From contig NZ_CP041656.2 in the NCBI RefSeq assembly GCF_007290395.2, positions 2,728,001 through 2,792,000 of the forward strand: a DNA stretch of 64,000 nt, written 5' to 3'. Every line of letters begins with the position of its first letter. The first letter of the stretch is position 1. Below, in pieces: positions 51,397 to 60,479 of this stretch. Position numbers and translations under genes: made by a program. Source of the stretch: Bradyrhizobium cosmicum. Lineage in GTDB: Bacteria; Pseudomonadota; Alphaproteobacteria; Rhizobiales; Xanthobacteraceae. The notes under the pieces are model-generated. The model was not told where the DNA came from, did not search any database, and saw only the letters and a program-made list of their open reading frames with translations.

Positions 51397-52556
51397 GCGC
51401 CGTCGATCAACCGGCCCCGGTGCATGAAATCCGCGAGCGCTTCGGCTTCCTGCGGCGTTCCTATGCGATGCTGATCAAGGAATTCATCCAGCTCAAGCGC
51501 GACCGCGTGTCGTTTGCGATGATCGTGATGCTGCCGGTGATGCAGCTCCTGCTGTTCGGCTATGCCATCAACACCACGCCCCACAATCTGCCAAGCGCGG
51601 TCTTGTTGCAGGAGGAGAGCGATCTCGCCCGCTCGGTGCTGAAGGCGATGGAGAACACCGCCTATTTTCGCTTCCTCTACGAGGTGCACGACGTCGAGGA
51701 TTTCGACAATCTGCTGAAATCCGGCAAGGTGCTGTTCGGCGTCGAGATCCCGCGCGGCTTTGAGCGCGCGGTGCGGCGCGGCGACAAGCCGGCGCTGCTG
51801 GTTGCGGCCGACGCCACCGATCCGGTCGCGGCGAGCGCCGCGATCGGCTCGCTCGGCATGGTCGTGCAGACCGCGCTCAAGCACGATCTCTACATCGGCG
51901 ATTCCCCGGAGATGCCGTTCGAGATCCGCGCCCATGCCCGCTACAATCCCGCCGCGTCCTCCAGCCTCAATATCGTGCCGGGCCTCGTCGGTACAATCCT
52001 CACCATGACCATGCTGATCTTCACCGCGCTCTCGGTGACGCGCGAGGTCGAGCGCGGCACCATGGAGAGCCTGTTGTCGATGCCGATCAGGCCGGTCGAG
52101 GTCATGTTCGGCAAGATCATCCCTTACGTGCTGGTCGGCTTCCTCCAGGCCTTCCTGATCATCGGCATCGGCGTGGTCCTGTTCGGCGTGCCCGTGCTCG
52201 GGAACCTGTTCCTGCTGGCGCTGCTCTCGACGCTGTTCATCACCACCAACCTGTCGATCGGCTACACGATCTCGACGCTGGTGCAGAATCAGCTCCAGGC
52301 GATGCAGATGTCGATGATGTTCTTCCTGCCGAGTATTCTGCTCTCCGGCTTCATGTTTCCGTTCGCCGGTATGCCTGCCTGGGCGCAGTATGTCGGCGAG
52401 TGCCTGCCGCTGACCCATTACCTGCGCATCGTCCGCGCCATCATGCTGAAGGGCGCGAGCATGCAGAATTTGCACTTCGACACGCTGGCGCTGGCGACCC
52501 TGATGCTGGTCGCCATGACCGTCGCCGTGACACGCTTCCGCCGCACGCTGGATTGA
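51393..52556 (+). CDS. ABC-2 type transporter permease
   Basis: The 387-residue permease has an N-terminal helix (about 33-55; FAMIVMLPVMQLLLFGYAINT), a large periplasmic loop to about residue 190, and five C-terminal helices (for example FLQAFLIIGIGVVLFGVPVL). The pattern fits YbhS/YbhR-like proteins. It completes the tetR-HlyD-ATPase-permease operon. Substrate (drug, lipid or other) unknown; only one permease gene, so it likely works as a homodimer. Confidence 0.92.
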   Translation: MSAVDQPAPVHEIRERFGFLRRSYAMLIKEFIQLKRDRVSFAMIVMLPVMQLLLFGYAINTTPHNLPSAVLLQEESDLARSVLKAMENTAYFRFLYEVHDVEDFDNLLKSGKVLFGVEIPRGFERAVRRGDKPALLVAADATDPVAASAAIGSLGMVVQTALKHDLYIGDSPEMPFEIRAHARYNPAASSSLNIVPGLVGTILTMTMLIFTALSVTREVERGTMESLLSMPIRPVEVMFGKIIPYVLVGFLQAFLIIGIGVVLFGVPVLGNLFLLALLSTLFITTNLSIGYTISTLVQNQLQAMQMSMMFFLPSILLSGFMFPFAGMPAWAQYVGECLPLTHYLRIVRAIMLKGASMQNLHFDTLALATLMLVAMTVAVTRFRRTLD

Positions 52557-52587
52557 GGCAAGATGCCCCTGAATCGAAGGGGGCGGA

Positions 52588-53895
52588 ATGGTCAGGTTTG
52601 CGAGCAGGAAGAGCCGGCAGCATGCCGTCTTGTCGGAGGAGTTCGAGCGCGAGCTGACCCGGGAAGTGCTGCGCACCGAGCTATTGCGGGTGCGGGCGCT
52701 GGTCATGACGGGCTGCGTCATGATGATCTTCCTCACCGCGATCTACCTGGTCGACCCCGCCATCGTGAACCGGGTCTGGCGCGGGACCGAAGGGCTCGCC
52801 GAGGTGTATGGCCTGCTGATCGGCTTCATCCTGTTCGAGGTCTGGGTCCATACCCAGATCAGGAAGAACCTCCGGCTCGATCGCGACCTGCCGGTGGTCA
52901 GGCGCTACGTCGGCGCACTGATCGAGACGTCGGTGCCGACCGTCATCCTGATCCTTCAGATCCGCAGCATGGGTGCGAGCCAGGCGCTCGGTTTCGTCGT
53001 GCCGCTGATCTATTTCATCTTCGTCATCCTCTCGACGCTGCGGCTCGACTTCTGGCTCTCCACGTTCACCGGCTTCGTCGCCGCGGCCGAACTGTTCATC
53101 GTGGCGTTGATCTACGATTCCGCCAGCGGAAGCGGCGAGCCGCAGACTTATTTTCACGCGGTGCGCAGCACGATCATCCTGATCTGCGGCGTGCTCGCGG
53201 GCTCCGTCGGTGCGCAGCTGCGGCGGCAATTTGCTGCGAGCATTGCCGCTGCCACCGCGCGCGATCGCGTGACGAACCTGTTCGGCCAGCACGTTTCGCC
53301 GCAGGTGGTGGAACGGCTGATGGCGGAGGGCACCAGCGCGGCCGGCGACCTGCGCCGTGTCGCCGTGATGTTCGTCGATTTTCGCGGCTTCACCGCCGGC
53401 GCACAGTCGCGTACCCCGCAGGAGGTTGTCGACCGGCTCGACGGCGCCTTTGCGGTTCTGGTCGACATCCTCGACCGCGAGGGCGGCATTGTGAACAAGT
53501 TTCTGGGCGACGGCTTTCTCGCGCTGTTCGGCGCGCCGCTGGAAGCGTCCGACGCCGCGCATCGCGCGGTCGCTGCAGGCCGCGAGATGCTGACCGCGAT
53601 GGAGCGCATCAATGCCCAGACGACATGGCCGCTGCGCATCGGCATCGGCATCCATTTCGGCGAGGTCGTCGCCGGCAATATCGGCTCGCCCCGGCGCAAG
53701 GAATACACCGTCATTGGCGACACCGTGAACTTCGCTTCGCGCCTGGAGGCGCTGAACAAGGAATTCGGCTCGCAGCTCCTGATCTCCGCGTCGGTGCGCG
53801 AAGCGCTCGGCGACGACGGCAAGGATGCCGTCGCGCTCGGCGAGGTCGGGGTGCGCGGCTATGAACAGAAGGTGGCGGTGTATCAACTGGGCTGA
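52588..53895 (+). CDS. Membrane-bound class III adenylate/guanylate cyclase
   Basis: The 435-residue protein has about six N-terminal membrane helices (residues 38-220) and a cytoplasmic cyclase domain (about 245-430). Catalytic features: VMFVDFRGFTAGAQ (metal Asp), NKFLGDGFLALFG (second Asp), and EYTVIGDTVNFASRLEALN (the Asp/Arg-containing loop). Either cAMP or cGMP may be made. The ATG at 52588 follows GGGGGCGG; it lies 31 bases after the permease gene and may be read through from that operon. Confidence 0.92.
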   Translation: MVRFASRKSRQHAVLSEEFERELTREVLRTELLRVRALVMTGCVMMIFLTAIYLVDPAIVNRVWRGTEGLAEVYGLLIGFILFEVWVHTQIRKNLRLDRDLPVVRRYVGALIETSVPTVILILQIRSMGASQALGFVVPLIYFIFVILSTLRLDFWLSTFTGFVAAAELFIVALIYDSASGSGEPQTYFHAVRSTIILICGVLAGSVGAQLRRQFAASIAAATARDRVTNLFGQHVSPQVVERLMAEGTSAAGDLRRVAVMFVDFRGFTAGAQSRTPQEVVDRLDGAFAVLVDILDREGGIVNKFLGDGFLALFGAPLEASDAAHRAVAAGREMLTAMERINAQTTWPLRIGIGIHFGEVVAGNIGSPRRKEYTVIGDTVNFASRLEALNKEFGSQLLISASVREALGDDGKDAVALGEVGVRGYEQKVAVYQLG

Positions 53896-54048
53896 GAATT
53901 ATTCACGGCGAGCGTAGAAGACGTTCGCTGCGCCATGGCGATTGCTCCGATTGCTCCGAATTTTGGGGCATGACGGAGGATATCGCCGGCTTGTAGATTG
54001 CTGCGCGATGCGGCCGATCGCGGCCGCGACTGTCATGAGGAAGTGACG

Positions 54049-54963
54049 ATGCAGCGCCGCTACATCACCGTCGACGTGTTCACCGACCGCGTCTTCGGCG
54101 GCAACCAGCTCGCTGTGGTGCTTGATGCCGGCGGACTGTCGACGCAGCAGATGCAGGCGATCGCAACCGAGTTCAATTATTCCGAGACGACCTTCGTACT
54201 GCCACCGCAAAACCCCGCCCATGATGCCGAGGTGCGCATCTTCACGCCCGTGAGAGAGCTGCCCTTCGCGGGCCATCCTAATATCGGCACCGCCTTCGTG
54301 CTGGCGACGCGCGCGAAAGAACCGAAGCCGCGGCTGCTGTTCGAGGAGAAGGCGGGCCTCGTGCCGGTGGAAATCGTTCGGGAGCAGGGACGGGTGGTCA
54401 GCACCGAACTCACGGCGCCGCAGCCGCTCTCGCGGCTTGCGCACTGTTCGGCCGAAGAGGTCGCAGCCTGCATCTCCCTGACCGCTGCCGACATCGTGCT
54501 CGATCACCACGCGCCGCAAATTGTCAGTGTTGGAACGCCTTTCGTGGTGGCGGAAGTGCGCTCGCGCGAGGCCGTTCGGCGGGCGAAGCCCGACGCCGCG
54601 GCGTTTGCCCGGATGCTGCCGCGCGACGGCGCGTTCTCGGTCTATTTCTACACCCGCGATGTGGTTGCGGCGGAAGCGCCTTGCGAACGGCAGGCGCGCA
54701 TGTTCTTCCCCGGCGCCAGCGGCCTGATCGAGGACCCCGCCACCGGCAGTGCCACCGTCGCCGCCGCCGCGCTGTTCGCCGATCTCGATCCCACGCGCGA
54801 CGGCGAATTGAAGCTCACGGTCGGCCAGGGTTTTGACATGGCCCGGCCGAGCCTGCTGCTGACGCGCGTACGCAAGCAGGACGGCAAGATCGTCTCAGCT
54901 CATGTCGGCGGTTCTTGCGTGCAGATGATGGAAGGGACGTTCCGGCTGGCGGGGGAGGGCTGA
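54049..54963 (+). CDS. PhzF family isomerase-like protein
   Basis: The 304-residue protein has the PhzF fold with DVFTDRVFGGNQLAVVLDA, EFNYSETTFVLPP (catalytic-region Glu), LPFAGHPNIGTAFVLA and the second-half counterpart DPATGSATVAAAALFA. PhzF in phenazine synthesis isomerises a cyclohexadiene; most relatives have no assigned reaction. There are no phenazine genes nearby. GAGGAAG precedes the ATG. Confidence 0.93.
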   Translation: MQRRYITVDVFTDRVFGGNQLAVVLDAGGLSTQQMQAIATEFNYSETTFVLPPQNPAHDAEVRIFTPVRELPFAGHPNIGTAFVLATRAKEPKPRLLFEEKAGLVPVEIVREQGRVVSTELTAPQPLSRLAHCSAEEVAACISLTAADIVLDHHAPQIVSVGTPFVVAEVRSREAVRRAKPDAAAFARMLPRDGAFSVYFYTRDVVAAEAPCERQARMFFPGASGLIEDPATGSATVAAAALFADLDPTRDGELKLTVGQGFDMARPSLLLTRVRKQDGKIVSAHVGGSCVQMMEGTFRLAGEG

Positions 54964-54981
54964 GAGCACGCTCTCTGCCCT

Positions 54982-55087
54982 CGTCATTCCGGGGCAGCGC
55001 GAAGCGCTGAGCCCGGAATCCATCGGGCTACGGCGTTGCTGGGTGAATGGATTCCGGCTTCTTGCTGCGCACGCCCCGGAATGACAG
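54982..55087. repeat. Palindromic repeat after the PhzF gene
   Basis: Starts CGTCATTCCGGGGCAGCG and ends CACGCCCCGGAATGACAG with CCCGGAATCCATCG and GAATGGATTCCGG inside. Same family as 40115-40236, in the same orientation of parts. Confidence 0.85.
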
Positions 55088-55093
55088 CGGGAG

Positions 55094-55555
55094 CTACGCC
55101 TGCCGTCCCGCCAGATTATTCACCGTCACCCCATCGCGCTCCTCGATCGCCTCCGCGATCATCTGGCGGTGGCAGTGGGTATGGTCGCGCTCGTAGCAGA
55201 GCAGGCACACGGGGCCTGCCTTCTTCACCAGCGCCGAAAGCTCGTCCATCTCTTCGCGGGCTTGCGGCGTCTTCAGGTGCTTCCCGTAGATCTTTTCCAG
55301 CACATCGTATTGTCCGCTGCGCGCGGCGAGGCGGCCCTCCTTCGGCGTGCCGAGCGCTGCGAGGTGGACATAGGCGATGCCGCGCTCGTCGAGCCCCGCG
55401 GCAAGCTGCTTCTTGGAAAAGCCGGGCCGCCGGGATGACGTCACCGCGCGCACGTCGACCACGAGCTTGACGCCGGCCTCTTCCAATTCGTCCAGCACCG
55501 CCTTGGGCGGGGTCTGCTCATAGCCGATGGTGAAGAGCTTCTTCGCCTTTGCCAT
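55094..55555 (-). CDS. DUF488 family protein
   Basis: The 153-residue protein has the DUF488 pattern: KLFTIGYEQTPPKAVLDEL at the start, VDVRAVTSSRRPGFSK, HLAALGTPKEGR and the Cys/His group CLLCYERDHTHCHRQMIAE. The ATG at 55555 is chosen over an upstream frame that runs into the repeat. Function unknown; the cysteine/histidine set suggests metal binding. Confidence 0.9.
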   Translation of the reverse strand: MAKAKKLFTIGYEQTPPKAVLDELEEAGVKLVVDVRAVTSSRRPGFSKKQLAAGLDERGIAYVHLAALGTPKEGRLAARSGQYDVLEKIYGKHLKTPQAREEMDELSALVKKAGPVCLLCYERDHTHCHRQMIAEAIEERDGVTVNNLAGRQA

Positions 55556-55582
55556 TGGACACCTCAGCTCATGACACGGGAG

Positions 55583-55671
55583 GTCGTCATGCCCGGGCTT
55601 GTCCCGGGCATCCATGTTCTTCGTGCCGCGCGGCAAAGGCGTGGATGGCCGGGACAAGCCCGGCCACGACG
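55583..55671. repeat. Palindromic repeat between DUF488 and DUF72 genes
   Basis: GTCGTCATGCCCGGGCTTGT and CATCCATG on the left pair with CGTGGATGGCCGGGACAAGC and CCACGAC on the right. A second short stem (GTGCCGCGCGGCAAAG region) lies in the middle. Confidence 0.85.
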
Positions 55672-55722
55672 TGTTGAGACTGTGGCGTTCCTAGCTGCAA
55701 GCGCCATCGGGCATAGTCTCGT

Positions 55723-56577
55723 TCAGCTTACCCGCGCGATCAGTTCCATGGCGCCGTGCGGGGCGCGGACCTTGCCCTCGTGAATGACATAAGCGAACAC
55801 GTCGCGCGGCTCTTTCTTCGGCTTGGTCTTGTCGACCTTCGGCAGGTCGTCGGGTTCGCCGCCCGCGGCCCAGGCCTGCAGGCGTTCCGCCCAGGCATCC
55901 AGCTGCTTCGGCGGATAGCAGGTCTTGATCTCGTCATTGCCCTTTTGCAGCCGGGCATAGACGAAATCGCTGGCGACGTCGGCGATCGCCGGATATTTGC
56001 CGTGCTCTGCGAACACCACGGGCGTCTCGAATTCGCGGATCAGTGCGATGAAGTCGGGCGCGCAAAAACTGTCGTGGCGGACCTCGACGACATGGCGCAG
56101 CGCGCGCCCCTCGAGCTTGCGCGGCAACAGCTCCAGGAACTTGCCGAAATCGGCGCTGTCGAATTTCTTGGTCGGCGCGAACTGCCACAGCACCGGCCCG
56201 AGCCGGTCGCCGAGCTCCAGCACGCCGGAATCATAGAACCGCTTGATGGAATCGCCGGCCTCGCCGAGCACGCGGCGGTTGGTGGCAAAGCGCGGCCCCT
56301 TGACCGAGAACACGAATCCGTCCGGCACTTCGCTGGCCCATTTGCGAAAGCTCTCCGGCTTCTGCGAGCCGTAATAGGTGCCGTTGATCTCGATCGAGGT
56401 CAGCTTCGACGCCGCATAGGACAGCTCCTTCGCCTGCGTCAGCTTCTCCGGATAGAACACACCGCGCCAGGGCTCGAAGGTCCAGCCGCCGATGCCGATG
56501 AAGATGTTGCCGGACTTTTTGGACGCGGTTTTTGCTTTGGCCACGGAGGATCTCGCATCGTCGGGGAGGGACCTCAT
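55723..56577 (-). CDS. DUF72 family protein
   Basis: The 284-residue TIM-barrel-like protein shows the DUF72 pattern: IFIGIGGWTFEPWRGVFYPE, SIEINGTYYGSQKPESFRKW, GPVLWQFAPTKKFD and DFVYARLQKG. The start at ATG 56577 gives a short Lys-rich tail before the domain; a GTG at 56544 is possible. The role of these proteins is unknown. It stands next to the DUF488 gene, a pair I recall seeing together. Confidence 0.88.
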   Translation of the reverse strand: MRSLPDDARSSVAKAKTASKKSGNIFIGIGGWTFEPWRGVFYPEKLTQAKELSYAASKLTSIEINGTYYGSQKPESFRKWASEVPDGFVFSVKGPRFATNRRVLGEAGDSIKRFYDSGVLELGDRLGPVLWQFAPTKKFDSADFGKFLELLPRKLEGRALRHVVEVRHDSFCAPDFIALIREFETPVVFAEHGKYPAIADVASDFVYARLQKGNDEIKTCYPPKQLDAWAERLQAWAAGGEPDDLPKVDKTKPKKEPRDVFAYVIHEGKVRAPHGAMELIARVS

Positions 56578-56657
56578 CCTAATCAAACGAGTTGTGATTG
56601 GCCAGTTGCCGTGTCCCGTCTAAGCTCGCAAAAGGGTCTGCGAAAAAGGAGAACAAG

Positions 56658-57038
56658 ATGCGGATGCTGATGCTGGGAGCGGCGCTCGTCATGATGACAT
56701 CTGCTGCCACGACACAAGCTGTCATGGCTGACGATGACGATGCGAAGGGGGCGCAGAAGCTCGCCATGCAGGGCCGCGACGATTACTGGCATTGCCTGGC
56801 GCGGGAATATTCGCGCGACAGCAATCAGGGCCTCTCGGAACAGGATTTTGGCCGCTCGGTTGCCGGCGCCTGTCCGTCGGAACGACAATATTACCGGGTC
56901 GCCTTGCTGGATTATCTCACCACGCAATACCCGGCCATCGATGCCGGCGCCCATCTCGCGACCGCGAACAGGGCCGTGGAGTCGGCGCAGAAGGATGTCG
57001 TGACGGCCTTCGTCAAGCACAGGCCGCCTGCCAGGTAG
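56658..57038 (+). CDS. Small secreted protein, unknown function
   Basis: The 126-residue product has a signal peptide (MLMLGAALVMMTSAATTQA, cleavage after VMA near residue 23) and a mature part rich in acidic residues (DDDDAKGAQK) with two cysteines (HCLARE, GACPSER). AAGGAG lies 7 bases before the ATG. I do not recognise a family. It is divergent from DUF72 and followed by a small repeat. Confidence 0.7.
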   Translation: MRMLMLGAALVMMTSAATTQAVMADDDDAKGAQKLAMQGRDDYWHCLAREYSRDSNQGLSEQDFGRSVAGACPSERQYYRVALLDYLTTQYPAIDAGAHLATANRAVESAQKDVVTAFVKHRPPAR

Positions 57039-57040
57039 GG

Positions 57041-57100
57041 AGTGGCGAATAGGGCACGAACACGGCCGCCTTATTCGCTGCTCGCCATTCGCTATTCGCC
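57041..57100. repeat. Short inverted repeat (GGCGAATA type)
   Basis: AGTGGCGAATAGGG at the left and CCATTCGCTATTCGCC at the right, with TTATTCGCTGCTCGCC between. It begins 3 bases after the secreted-protein stop. Confidence 0.6.
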
Positions 57101-57172
57101 CCTTCGGGGCTCTTCCGGCCCCGCGCTCATCCATGATATCAGTGGCCGCATCTGGAATAGGGATGGATTTCC

Positions 57173-57373
57173 ATGTCGTCTGAGTCGGTGGGTGGCATCT
57201 TGGGCGCGATCGTCGCGGCGATCGTGCTTGCGGTCGCCGTCGTCTTCGGGCCGATCGGCCAGTACGGCAAGCCGCCCAAACCGGCGAAAGTTGAGCCTGC
57301 TCCTGCTGCGGCGCCGCCGGCACCCGCCGCACCCGTACCGCGTGGTCCGGTGATCAAGGAAGTCCCGAACTAG
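57173..57373 (+). CDS. Small membrane-anchored Pro/Ala-rich protein
   Basis: A 66-residue protein with one N-terminal membrane helix (about residues 8-28; GGILGAIVAAIVLAVAVVFG) and a Pro/Ala/Lys-rich exported or cytoplasmic tail (KPPKPAKVEPAPAAAPP). No known domain. The ribosome site is weak (GGA). Its composition is simple, so the call rests on the clean helix and codon-like GC pattern. Confidence 0.5.
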   Translation: MSSESVGGILGAIVAAIVLAVAVVFGPIGQYGKPPKPAKVEPAPAAAPPAPAAPVPRGPVIKEVPN

Positions 57374-57650
57374 CGGTGGCCCCAAAGCGGCGGCACCTAA
57401 AATGGGGCCTTTGCCCCCTTGAAAAGCGGTTTTGCCGTCCCCATCTAGCTTGTAACGGCGACGTTGAGCGGAAAACTCCGGCGCTGGGACGACCTTGGAA
57501 TAGCATGGGCTCGCGCCGGATGTACGCGCGGTCCGCCGTTCCGGGGTCGTTGGCATTTTAGGGCCCTTTTTGGGCCGTTTCCCCTCGAAAATCCCGGCTT
57601 CGCATCGCAGAACTTGGCAGCGCAGGACGCGGCGGATATACGCTGCCGTC

Positions 57651-58796
57651 ATGAATGAAGCGATCAGACCGGGCACCGACAACACGCCGCAGGCCCATCA
57701 GGCATCTTTGCCGTCGCCGCAATTGTCGGTCGTCGTCCCGACCTTCAACGAGCGCGACAACGTCACGGTGCTCTACCGGCGGCTGGAGGCGGTGCTTGTC
57801 GGCATCGCCTGGGAGGTCGTGTTCGTCGACGATAATTCGCCTGATGGCACCTGGGACGTCGTGCGCGCGCTCGCCCAGCGCGACAGCCGCGTGCGCTGCA
57901 TCCGTCGCATCGGCAGGCGCGGCCTCTCGGGCGCCTGCATCGAGGGAATCCTGGCCTCCAGCGCGCCCTACGCGGCCGTGATCGACGCCGACCTGCAGCA
58001 CGACGAGACGCAACTGCCGAAGATGCTGTCGCTGCTCGCGAGCGGGCAGGCCGATCTCGTGGTCGGCAGCCGCTATATCGAAGGTTACAAGAGCGAAGGT
58101 TTCAACAAGCAGCGCGCCGGCGCCAGCGCGCTCGCGACCGAACTCGCCAGGAAGGCGCTGCGGGTCGAGATCGCCGATCCCATGAGCGGCTTCTTCATGG
58201 TCCGCCGCGATCGCTTCGAGCAACTGGCGCCGAAATTGTCGGTGCACGGCTTCAAGATCCTGCTCGATCTCGTCGCCAGCGCAAACGGCAGTCTGCGCGC
58301 CGTCGAAATCCCCTACACGTTCGGCGAGCGCCAGCACGGCGAGAGCAAGCTCGATTCCATGGTCGCGCTGGATTTTCTGGGTCTGGTGCTGGCCAAGTTC
58401 ACCAACGACGCCGTCTCACTGCGCTTCATCCTGTTCGCGATGGTCGGCGGCATTGGCCTCGTGGTGCATCTCACCACGCTGTTCATCGCGCTTCGGCTGA
58501 TCAAGGTGCCGTTCGCGGAGGCGCAGGCCGCCGGCGCCGTCGTTGCCATGACCAGCAATTTCGTCCTCAACAACTTCCTCACCTATCGCGATCAGCGACT
58601 GAAGGGTTTTGCGCTGCTGCGCGGCCTGATCGCATTCTACATCGTGTGTAGCGTCGGCCTGCTCGCCAATGTCGGCGTCGCATTCTCGGTCTACGACCAG
58701 GAGCCGATCTGGTGGCTGGCCGGCATGGCCGGCGCACTGATGGGTGTGGTGTGGAACTACGCGATGTCCGGACTGTTCGTCTGGCGCAAGAAATAG
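57651..58796 (+). CDS. Dolichyl/undecaprenyl-phosphate glycosyltransferase with GtrA domain
   Basis: The 381-residue protein has an N-terminal GT2 domain (VVVPTFNERDNV, VFVDDNSPDGTWDV, AVIDADLQHDETQLPKML) and a C-terminal GtrA-like segment of four membrane helices (about 250-378). It should transfer a sugar from a nucleotide to a lipid phosphate carrier at the inner face and help it cross. The upstream frame to 57570 is not used. The next gene, a GT39-type transferase, begins 6 bases later and can use such a carrier-bound sugar. Confidence 0.93.
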   Translation: MNEAIRPGTDNTPQAHQASLPSPQLSVVVPTFNERDNVTVLYRRLEAVLVGIAWEVVFVDDNSPDGTWDVVRALAQRDSRVRCIRRIGRRGLSGACIEGILASSAPYAAVIDADLQHDETQLPKMLSLLASGQADLVVGSRYIEGYKSEGFNKQRAGASALATELARKALRVEIADPMSGFFMVRRDRFEQLAPKLSVHGFKILLDLVASANGSLRAVEIPYTFGERQHGESKLDSMVALDFLGLVLAKFTNDAVSLRFILFAMVGGIGLVVHLTTLFIALRLIKVPFAEAQAAGAVVAMTSNFVLNNFLTYRDQRLKGFALLRGLIAFYIVCSVGLLANVGVAFSVYDQEPIWWLAGMAGALMGVVWNYAMSGLFVWRKK

Positions 58797-58802
58797 CGCC
58801 AG

Positions 58803-60302
58803 ATGGGCGGGGCTGACGCGCGGATCGTCCGCAATACGGCGCTGGTGATACTCGCGCTGGTGGCGCTGCGGCTCGTCGCAGCGGCGTTCACCCCGATCAC
58901 GTTCGACGAAGCCTATTACTGGATGTGGTCGAAGAATCTGGCGGGCGGCTACTACGACCATCCGCCGATGGTCGCCTATGTGATCCGGGCCGGCACCATG
59001 ATCGCCGGCGACACCGAACTCGGCGTTCGCGTGTTCTCGATCCTGCTCGCGCTGCCGATGAGCTATGCGATCTATCGCTCCGCGGCGATCCTGTTCGGTG
59101 GCGCGCGCGTGGCTGCGACCAGCGCCATCCTGCTCAATGTCACGATGATGGCCTCGGTCGGCACGCTGATCGTAACGCCCGATGCGCCGCTGCTCGTTGC
59201 CTCCAGCTTCGTGCTGTTCTTTCTCGCAAAAGTGCTGGAGACCGGCCGTGGCGCCTGGTGGCTCGCGGTTGGTGCGGCGGTCGGCGCGGCGCTGCTGTCG
59301 AAATACACAGCCATGTTCTTCGGGCTGGCGATCCTGATCTGGCTCGCTGCCGTGCCGAAGCTCAGGCACTGGTTCCTCTCGCCCTGGCCGTATCTCGGCG
59401 GGCTCGTTGCGCTGGCGCTGTTCTCGCCGGTGATCCTGTGGAATGCGGATCATCAATGGGTCTCGTTCGCAAAGCAGCTCGGGCGTGCGAAGATCGAAGA
59501 CTTCCGCCCGGTCTTCATCGCCGAGCTGATCCCGACCCAGATCGCGTTCGCAACGCCGCTGGTCTTCATTCTCGGCGCGATGGGGCTGCACGCGCTGACC
59601 TGGCGCCGGGCCGGCGCGCTCGCCTCGCGGGTGCTGATCGAGACGATGTTCTGGACCATCGTCGCCTATTTCGTCTGGCATTCGCTGCATGCCCGCGTCG
59701 AGGCCAACTGGTTCGCGCCGGTCTACCCGCCCTTCGTCGTCGCAGCAGCCGCGGCCGCCAGCCTCGTGCAGTGGAAGCCGCGGCAGCAGCGCCTGGTGGA
59801 GTTTTGCCTGCGCTGGTCCGCGCCCGCGGGCATCGTGATGTTTGCAGCGCTGATCGTGCAGGCCAACACCGGCTGGTTGTCGGGCTATCGCCGCGATGCG
59901 ACCGTGCGCAGCGTCGGTGTCGGCTGGCGCGAGCTCGCCGCGGAGATCGAAACCGTGCGCGCGCGCAGCGGCGCGACCTGCGTCCTCGCGCCGGACTACG
60001 GCACCACCGGCTGGCTCGCCTTCTATCTGCCGCGCGACACCTGTGTAGTGCAACAGAACCAGCGCATCCGCTGGGTCAACATGCCCGAGCCCGATGCAAA
60101 GCTGCTCGCGGGCAAGCTGCTCTATGTCGACGAGCTGCGCGCGGACGGCTCCGCACTTGGCGATCGCTTTGCGAAGGTGACGCAGATCGCGCAATTGCAG
60201 CGCAAGCGCGGCCCGCTCGTGGTCGAGACCTACGGCATCGATCTGCTCGAAGGCGCCAAAGGCGACGTGCTGGATCGCTCGCCGCCGCCGGAAGCAAGAT
60301 AA
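58803..60302 (+). CDS. GT39/ArnT-like membrane glycosyltransferase
   Basis: The 499-residue protein has about eleven membrane helices and the GT39/GT83 signature near the start: ITFDEAYYWMWSKNLAGGYYDHPP, containing the catalytic Asp-Glu. It moves a sugar from a polyprenyl phosphate to a periplasmic lipid or protein target. Pairing with the GT2-GtrA gene supports modification of lipid A, hopanoid-linked lipid or a glycan; the acceptor is not readable. Confidence 0.9.
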   Translation: MGGADARIVRNTALVILALVALRLVAAAFTPITFDEAYYWMWSKNLAGGYYDHPPMVAYVIRAGTMIAGDTELGVRVFSILLALPMSYAIYRSAAILFGGARVAATSAILLNVTMMASVGTLIVTPDAPLLVASSFVLFFLAKVLETGRGAWWLAVGAAVGAALLSKYTAMFFGLAILIWLAAVPKLRHWFLSPWPYLGGLVALALFSPVILWNADHQWVSFAKQLGRAKIEDFRPVFIAELIPTQIAFATPLVFILGAMGLHALTWRRAGALASRVLIETMFWTIVAYFVWHSLHARVEANWFAPVYPPFVVAAAAAASLVQWKPRQQRLVEFCLRWSAPAGIVMFAALIVQANTGWLSGYRRDATVRSVGVGWRELAAEIETVRARSGATCVLAPDYGTTGWLAFYLPRDTCVVQQNQRIRWVNMPEPDAKLLAGKLLYVDELRADGSALGDRFAKVTQIAQLQRKRGPLVVETYGIDLLEGAKGDVLDRSPPPEAR

Positions 60303-60311
60303 GCCTCCGAT

Positions 60312-60452
60312 GTCGTCCCTTCGAACGCAGGGACCCATACCGCGTGATTTATCGATGGGCGCAAGTGTTCGTACCGCCGTGACACCTGTGCACTGGCAGC
60401 CTTCGCCAAACTTCTCCCTGTGGTGATGGGTCCCCGCGTTCGCGGGGACGAC
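60312..60452. repeat. Long palindromic repeat between GT39 and the CHASE2 cyclase
   Basis: Left GTCGTCCCTTCGAACGCAGG with GACCCATACCG; right GATGGGTCCCCGCGTTCGCG with GGGGACGAC. The outer 15-20 bases match well as inverted arms; the 90-base centre is less ordered. Confidence 0.85.
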
Positions 60453-60479
60453 AGCTGAGAATGAGGCGCGCAGTTGCGG

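Noticed and set aside
58416..60338. 640-codon minus frame opposite the glycosyltransferases
   Set aside because: Arg/His/Gln-rich with no domain; both plus-strand genes are clear membrane transferases.
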